Positions 7,601 to 10,556 of a stretch of DNA of 10,556 bases are shown here, piece by piece. Positions within the stretch are counted from its first letter, which is position 1, and each line of letters opens with the position of its first letter. This DNA comes from Bacteroidota bacterium (GTDB lineage Bacteria; Bacteroidota; Bacteroidia; Bacteroidales; GCA-2748055): contig JAUVIT010000026.1 in assembly GCA_030592605.1 (NCBI GenBank), positions 1-10,556 of the forward strand, written 5' to 3'. A model generated the notes under the pieces. The model saw only the letters and a list, made by a program, of their open reading frames with translations, ran no database searches and had not been told where the DNA came from. Made by a program: the position numbers and the translations under genes.

Positions 7601-9369
7601 TTAATTTCCATCAGGGCCTGTTCCATTCCGGATACCAATGCGTCGGTGGCATCCAGCGTGGTACCAGTGGGCATGGTCACATAAAGGCTTATCTGCTTTG
7701 TCTCCAGTTCCGACAGTTTGTTTACCGATACTGTAAGGGTGGTAATAATGGTCGCAAAGAAGAGTATCAGCACTCCGATAATGGTTGGTGCCGGATTCCT
7801 GAGGGCAGTTTTAAGCAGAGACAGGTAGATACGCACCAGGCGGTTATTAAGCGACACTTCCTGATATACCTCCTTTTTCGCCTGCCTCCTTCGGCTAAGG
7901 ATTAAATGAACCCCCATGGGGATGAGGAGCAGAGAGACAAAGAGCGACACGGTCAATGTGGAGACGATGGATACCCCTATATGCCTGGCCAGGAGCTTAA
8001 CCAAAAAATCGTTAGAGAAAATAAATGGGATAAATACTGCAATGGTGGTTCCGGTGGCGGCTACAATGGATCGCCACACTTCACTGGTACCCTGGACCAC
8101 AGCTTCGGCCGGCTTTACCCCAAGGGTCCTGAGACGGTAGATATTTTCCAGGACCACCACAGAGGTATCCAGCAACATTCCTACTGCCAGCGCAATACCT
8201 ATCAGGGTAAGACTGTTAATGGATATATCAAATGCAAAAAAGAAGTTAAAGGCAGCGAAAATAGAAATAGGCATGGCCATGGCCACCAGCAAGACAAGTT
8301 TTACATTTCGAAGAAAAACCCATAAAACAAAGATGGCTAGCAAGGCACCGGTGAGGGCCAGACGAATGATCTGGTTGATATTATCCTCCATCAGTTCAGC
8401 ACTGTTATCCTGAACAATCACCTCAATACCGAAGGGCCTGCCCTCCTGGTTTAGCTTCTCAAGCTGATCCTCCACCTTATGAGAAAGCTCAATGATATTG
8501 GCCTGGGCATCGTTGACCACTTCCAGGGAAACCGCATCTTTCCCGTTAACCCGGCTGATGGTTTCCTCCTCCTTCTCTCCGTAATAAACTTCTGCTATAT
8601 CCTTCAATCTTACCGGATTGTTCCCACGTCCAATAATCAGTTCCTCGATTTGAGAGATATGCTCATATTCGGCATTCAGGTAGACAAAGAAGCGCAGCCC
8701 CAGCTCATTTACTGCACCGCCATACTGGCGGAGGTTCATGTTGGAGGCAAGCATGCTTCTCACCCTGGATGGAGCAATGTCGTATGCTTCACAGGCCGCC
8801 CGGTCCAGAATGATATCCACTGATTTCTGCCTGCCACCGAAGATGTTGACCGCTGCCACACCCTCAATGCTCTCCAGCTTGTCTACAATATGCTGATCCA
8901 CGTAGTTTCTCACCCTGTCCACTCCACCCGATCCCCTGGCCTGCAGACTCATCAGGGTGTTGCTCATATCCTCCAGGTCTATTTTAACTACCTGAAGGCT
9001 GAAATCGTCAGGCAGATCACCCCGAATACTTGCCACCTTTTCGTCCAGCTTCAGGTAGGCGTATTTTAAATCGGTACGCTCCTCATAGGAGATCAGGATG
9101 GATCCGGTGCGCCTTCCTGCAGTGGACTGGATTTCTTCGATGTTCTCCAGTCCGGCAATCATACTTTCCACCGGGATGATGGCCTCCTGTTCCATATATT
9201 CGGGAGTCACCTCGATCCTGGAGTTTACCTGGATGTACAGCATGGGCAATTCCGCGTTGGGAAATATCTCCATCTTCAAATGTTTCCAGGAGATGATACC
9301 CAGCAAGCTTGCTGCAATAAACAGCATGGAAATGAGGACCTTTCGCTGTATGAGGAAGTGTTTATTCAC
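4669..9369 (-). CDS. RND efflux permease fused to membrane linker and ABC transporter ATPase domain
   Basis: 1566 aa in one open frame. Residues 1 to about 1035 are a full HAE-1 RND permease: N-terminal FLIQRKVLISM and TM1, then KMEIFPNAELPML, TM4 with GMLLDTSVVVLENIYR (397-412), TM7 near 523-550, the second porter half with a Gly-rich loop (652-662), and TM8-TM12 (about 876-1030) with GVVVNNGIILIDF in TM10. A linker with six more hydrophobic segments follows (about 1042-1063, 1067-1092, 1151-1172, 1175-1190, 1208-1223, 1231-1250). The C-terminus is an ABC ATPase with Walker A GPNGAGKST (1305-1313), Q-loop LPQEFG (Gln1352), signature YSGGMKQR (1405-1412), Walker B ILVVDEPTAGLD (1425-1436) and H-loop STHIIED (His1461). 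All catalytic motifs are intact. The start is GTG at 9369, overlapping the previous stop by 8 bases, behind a GAGGAGG site. The longer frame to 9414 begins with a TTG that cuts into the upstream gene. The protein should sit in the inner membrane and use both proton gradient and ATP. The export substrate is unknown. Confidence 0.9.
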   Translation of the reverse strand: MNKHFLIQRKVLISMLFIAASLLGIISWKHLKMEIFPNAELPMLYIQVNSRIEVTPEYMEQEAIIPVESMIAGLENIEEIQSTAGRRTGSILISYEERTDLKYAYLKLDEKVASIRGDLPDDFSLQVVKIDLEDMSNTLMSLQARGSGGVDRVRNYVDQHIVDKLESIEGVAAVNIFGGRQKSVDIILDRAACEAYDIAPSRVRSMLASNMNLRQYGGAVNELGLRFFVYLNAEYEHISQIEELIIGRGNNPVRLKDIAEVYYGEKEEETISRVNGKDAVSLEVVNDAQANIIELSHKVEDQLEKLNQEGRPFGIEVIVQDNSAELMEDNINQIIRLALTGALLAIFVLWVFLRNVKLVLLVAMAMPISIFAAFNFFFAFDISINSLTLIGIALAVGMLLDTSVVVLENIYRLRTLGVKPAEAVVQGTSEVWRSIVAATGTTIAVFIPFIFSNDFLVKLLARHIGVSIVSTLTVSLFVSLLLIPMGVHLILSRRRQAKKEVYQEVSLNNRLVRIYLSLLKTALRNPAPTIIGVLILFFATIITTLTVSVNKLSELETKQISLYVTMPTGTTLDATDALVSGMEQALMEIKEHEEVISRIEEEEATVTIMLQEDYQKIDNRSFGQIQSEAYEMVKDLPASDISLTAPSGTGNMRGGGGGQGGDAGFEQLLGIGEDEEYIVLKGQDFNLLVEVGEDLQSYLDELDNISSARLSVRENQPEVHLDFNSLMMDRYGITRNEVVSELSSFTSEISSGVSFSQDNEEYEIIIKYDDVVDEEDSDKRLEDLESLQIPDSDDENLFELQEISEIFYASGLRSISRVNQEKQVELRYQYNDDVYDSNVLLDYARSEIENLIQNSNIPSGVAVELVQEDSGLDEFKYMFLIAMILVYMILAAIFESFVTPFVLLFSIPLAAIGSFFLLTVTGESLFNANTIMGFLILLGVVVNNGIILIDFINVLRKRGYRKQRAILVAGLSRVRPILITAVTTCAAMIPLAMGNAEYVEAIGPPFAITVIGGLSLSTLLTLVYIPMLYNGIEQALVWVRSLNLFVKLFLLILELAGMLAVIFFMQSFIWQMAAGLLVIVGIPVAWWFISSSLRKASERIIDEESNIHIQIANLVKIYGRESRIVREFKSGGRLSSIARLADRALKPRLEALIWQLPLLAFLVYFSWFYLVSGFWQLVSSAVAYYYLVAILGDFSRLIGRRLLQIIYKLVKYGAPLAVVFIFQLRWDNVAMSTVTGILWYLAIVMGIVSLRVKKSDFEYKKVRSPYRWFYWFVSVLPGLGKGPEQFKALKGVSLEIGTGMFGLLGPNGAGKSTLIRIICGILEQSYGKIWINGIDTEEKREELQGLIGYLPQEFGMYENMSAYAYLDYLAVLKGITNPTERSKRIREVLDSVHMWDQRKKKIGAYSGGMKQRIGIAQVLLHLPRILVVDEPTAGLDPRERIRFRNLLVELSATRVVIFSTHIIEDISSSCNTMAVINRGEVLFNGTPTEMTEIARGKVWKSSLPAELFEEKTRDMLVVHHMRDGNNIRFRAIAAEKPFEDAIEESPLLEDAYLWLLRRDKEKQENV

Positions 9370-10556
9370 CAGAAAGAACCTCCTCTTTTTTCGCTCTGTT
9401 TCCCAGTTGGCCAAAAACCATATAGATACATGGGATTACCACCAGTGTTAGCATGGTAGATGTGATTAGTCCCCCGATAACCGCCCAGGCCATAGGCGAG
9501 CGCAGCGATGCACTTTCTCCAAAACCCAATGTGAGCGGGAAGAGGGCCAGGATGGTGGTAAGGCTTGTCATAATAATGGGCCTGATTCGTCGCTGTCCGG
9601 CCGAAACAATGGCCTCCCTCAGTTTCAATCCTTCCTTACGGAACTGGTTGATAGCATCCACCAGGATGATGGAGTCGTTCACTGCGATTCCCACCAGCAG
9701 TATAATCCCTATAAGAGCCATGATATTCAGCGCCTTACCCTGAAGGTAGAAAACAGCCACTGCCCCAACTACAGCCAGAGGTATGGGTAGCAGAATGGTG
9801 AAGGGATGCACCAGGCTTTCAAACTGGGCCGCCATAACCATATATACCAGGATTAGAGAGAGAAGCAGCGCAAAACCCAGGCTTCCCATGGACTCCTTTC
9901 TCAGTGCCTCCTCTCCTGTAATCCTGTAGCTGTATTTGGGTGGAAATTCCACATCGTCCAACTGTTGATCAATGGATGTGGCCACTTGGTCCAGCGGAAG
10001 ATCGCTGTCCAGATCCGCGGAAATTTCCACTATTCGGTTTTGATTGTTGTGTAGAATTTCACGGGGGGAACTTCCCACCTGTATGTCGGCCACCTCCCGG
10101 AGAAGGATTTCAGTGTTGTTTACCTGTACGCTAAGCATCTCCAGCTCCTGAAGGGTGATATCGTGCAGTTTCACAGTAATATCGGTCAGGTCCCCTTTCA
10201 AGGTCATCTGTCCGGCATCAGACCCCTGCAGTTTCTCACTTACCCGGCTGATAAGGGTGTTGACATCCACATTCATCAGTCCGGCACGGTAACGGTCAAT
10301 CACGATCTCAACCTCCGGAGCACCTCCCTCAATGGATGAGGTAATATTGCGTATGCCAGGGATCTCCTCCAGACTGGCCATAACCGAAGCTGTTAGTTCT
10401 TCCAGCTGGTACATCTCCTCCCCGATCAGTTCCACAACCAAAGGAGATGCATCGGCCCCAAGGATGGTAGAGAGTGCACTCTCCTCCTGTCTGAATAGTG
10501 CTGTGAAGTTGGGATTATCCCTGAAATGCTCTGTAAGCACTGTAATCATACCAGAT
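9362..10556 (-). CDS. HAE-1 type RND efflux permease, C-terminal part (truncated by window edge)
   Basis: The frame is open through the window end (Ser-Gly before the Met at 10549), so only the last 397 or so residues of a protein usually about 1000-1050 aa long are seen. The visible part begins in the second periplasmic half (SPLVVELIGEEMYQLEELT; GGAPEVEIVIDRYRAGLMNV; REVADIQVGSSPREI). It continues into TM8 (FALLLSLILVYMVMAAQFES), TM9, TM10 with GIAVNDSIILVDAINQFRKEG, TM11 (RRIRPIIMTSLTTILALFPL) and TM12 (AWAVIGGLITSTMLTLVVIP), ending soon after in a charged tail. RND permeases of this type are inner-membrane proton-driven exporters that work as trimers with an adaptor and an outer-membrane channel. 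Its stop overlaps the start of the next RND gene, so the two may form a heterotrimer, as known for MdtBC. That partnership is inferred from arrangement only. Confidence 0.92.
   Translation of the reverse strand, partial: SGMITVLTEHFRDNPNFTALFRQEESALSTILGADASPLVVELIGEEMYQLEELTASVMASLEEIPGIRNITSSIEGGAPEVEIVIDRYRAGLMNVDVNTLISRVSEKLQGSDAGQMTLKGDLTDITVKLHDITLQELEMLSVQVNNTEILLREVADIQVGSSPREILHNNQNRIVEISADLDSDLPLDQVATSIDQQLDDVEFPPKYSYRITGEEALRKESMGSLGFALLLSLILVYMVMAAQFESLVHPFTILLPIPLAVVGAVAVFYLQGKALNIMALIGIILLVGIAVNDSIILVDAINQFRKEGLKLREAIVSAGQRRIRPIIMTSLTTILALFPLTLGFGESASLRSPMAWAVIGGLITSTMLTLVVIPCIYMVFGQLGNRAKKEEVLSGE
9379..9385 (-). promoter_or_regulatory. Strong Shine-Dalgarno site for the RND-ABC fusion gene
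   Basis: On the minus strand this reads GAGGAGG, nine bases before the GTG at 9369. Strong Shine-Dalgarno sites are uncommon in Bacteroidota, so this one helps decide the start. It lies within the last codons of the upstream RND gene (Glu-Glu-Val), and the GTG overlaps that gene's TAA, which suggests translational coupling of the two RND subunits. Confidence 0.65.

Noticed and set aside
7594..8325. Two consecutive plus-strand open frames of 103 and 139 codons.
   Set aside because: Both lie antisense to the well-supported RND domain and have compositions with no recognisable protein pattern.
9370..9414. Longer frame for the RND-ABC gene beginning at 9414.
   Set aside because: The codon there is TTG, it overlaps the upstream gene by 53 bases, and the extra 15 residues are charged and unlike RND N-termini. 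The GTG at 9369 has a strong ribosome binding site.

Overview
The window looks like part of a chromosome from a member of the Bacteroidota. The signs are moderate GC, AT-rich leaders with few Shine-Dalgarno sites, several lipoproteins and secreted proteins with short signal peptides, and tandem HAE-1 type RND pumps. A marine or gut Bacteroidales/Marinilabiliales-like host is a guess from protein style only. There are no RNA genes, insertion sequences, CRISPR arrays or integrases. Coding density is high.

Right part (2772-10556, all on the minus strand, read from high to low coordinates): a tightly packed transport operon. It opens with the C-terminal part of an RND permease cut off by the window edge. 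Its stop codon overlaps the start of a very long second gene (4669-9369, 1566 aa). That gene joins, in one uninterrupted frame, a complete 12-TM RND permease, a linker with six further membrane segments, and a complete ABC ATPase domain. Four bases later comes a six-TM ABC-2 type permease, and nine bases after that a polytopic protein of the heparan-alpha-glucosaminide N-acetyltransferase-like (DUF5009) group. The likely reading is a proton-driven tandem RND exporter whose second subunit also carries the ATPase for the ABC permease next door. Adaptor (MFP) and outer-membrane factor genes would be expected upstream, outside the window.

Left part: a plus-strand lipoprotein with an N-terminal SnoaL/DUF4440-like domain (1955-2767) converges on the operon with 4 bases between stop codons. 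It diverges, across a 123-base AT-rich spacer, from a minus-strand run of three genes: a lipoprotein with a class I methyltransferase fold (1136-1831), an unrecognised soluble protein (398-1066), and the N-terminal 126-128 codons of a secreted protein of unknown function that leaves the window at base 1.

The item most worth a second look is the RND-ABC fusion. Within it, the strand that normally starts an ABC ATPase (IQIANLVKIYG) appears about 166 residues ahead of the rest of the domain, separated from it by four membrane segments.
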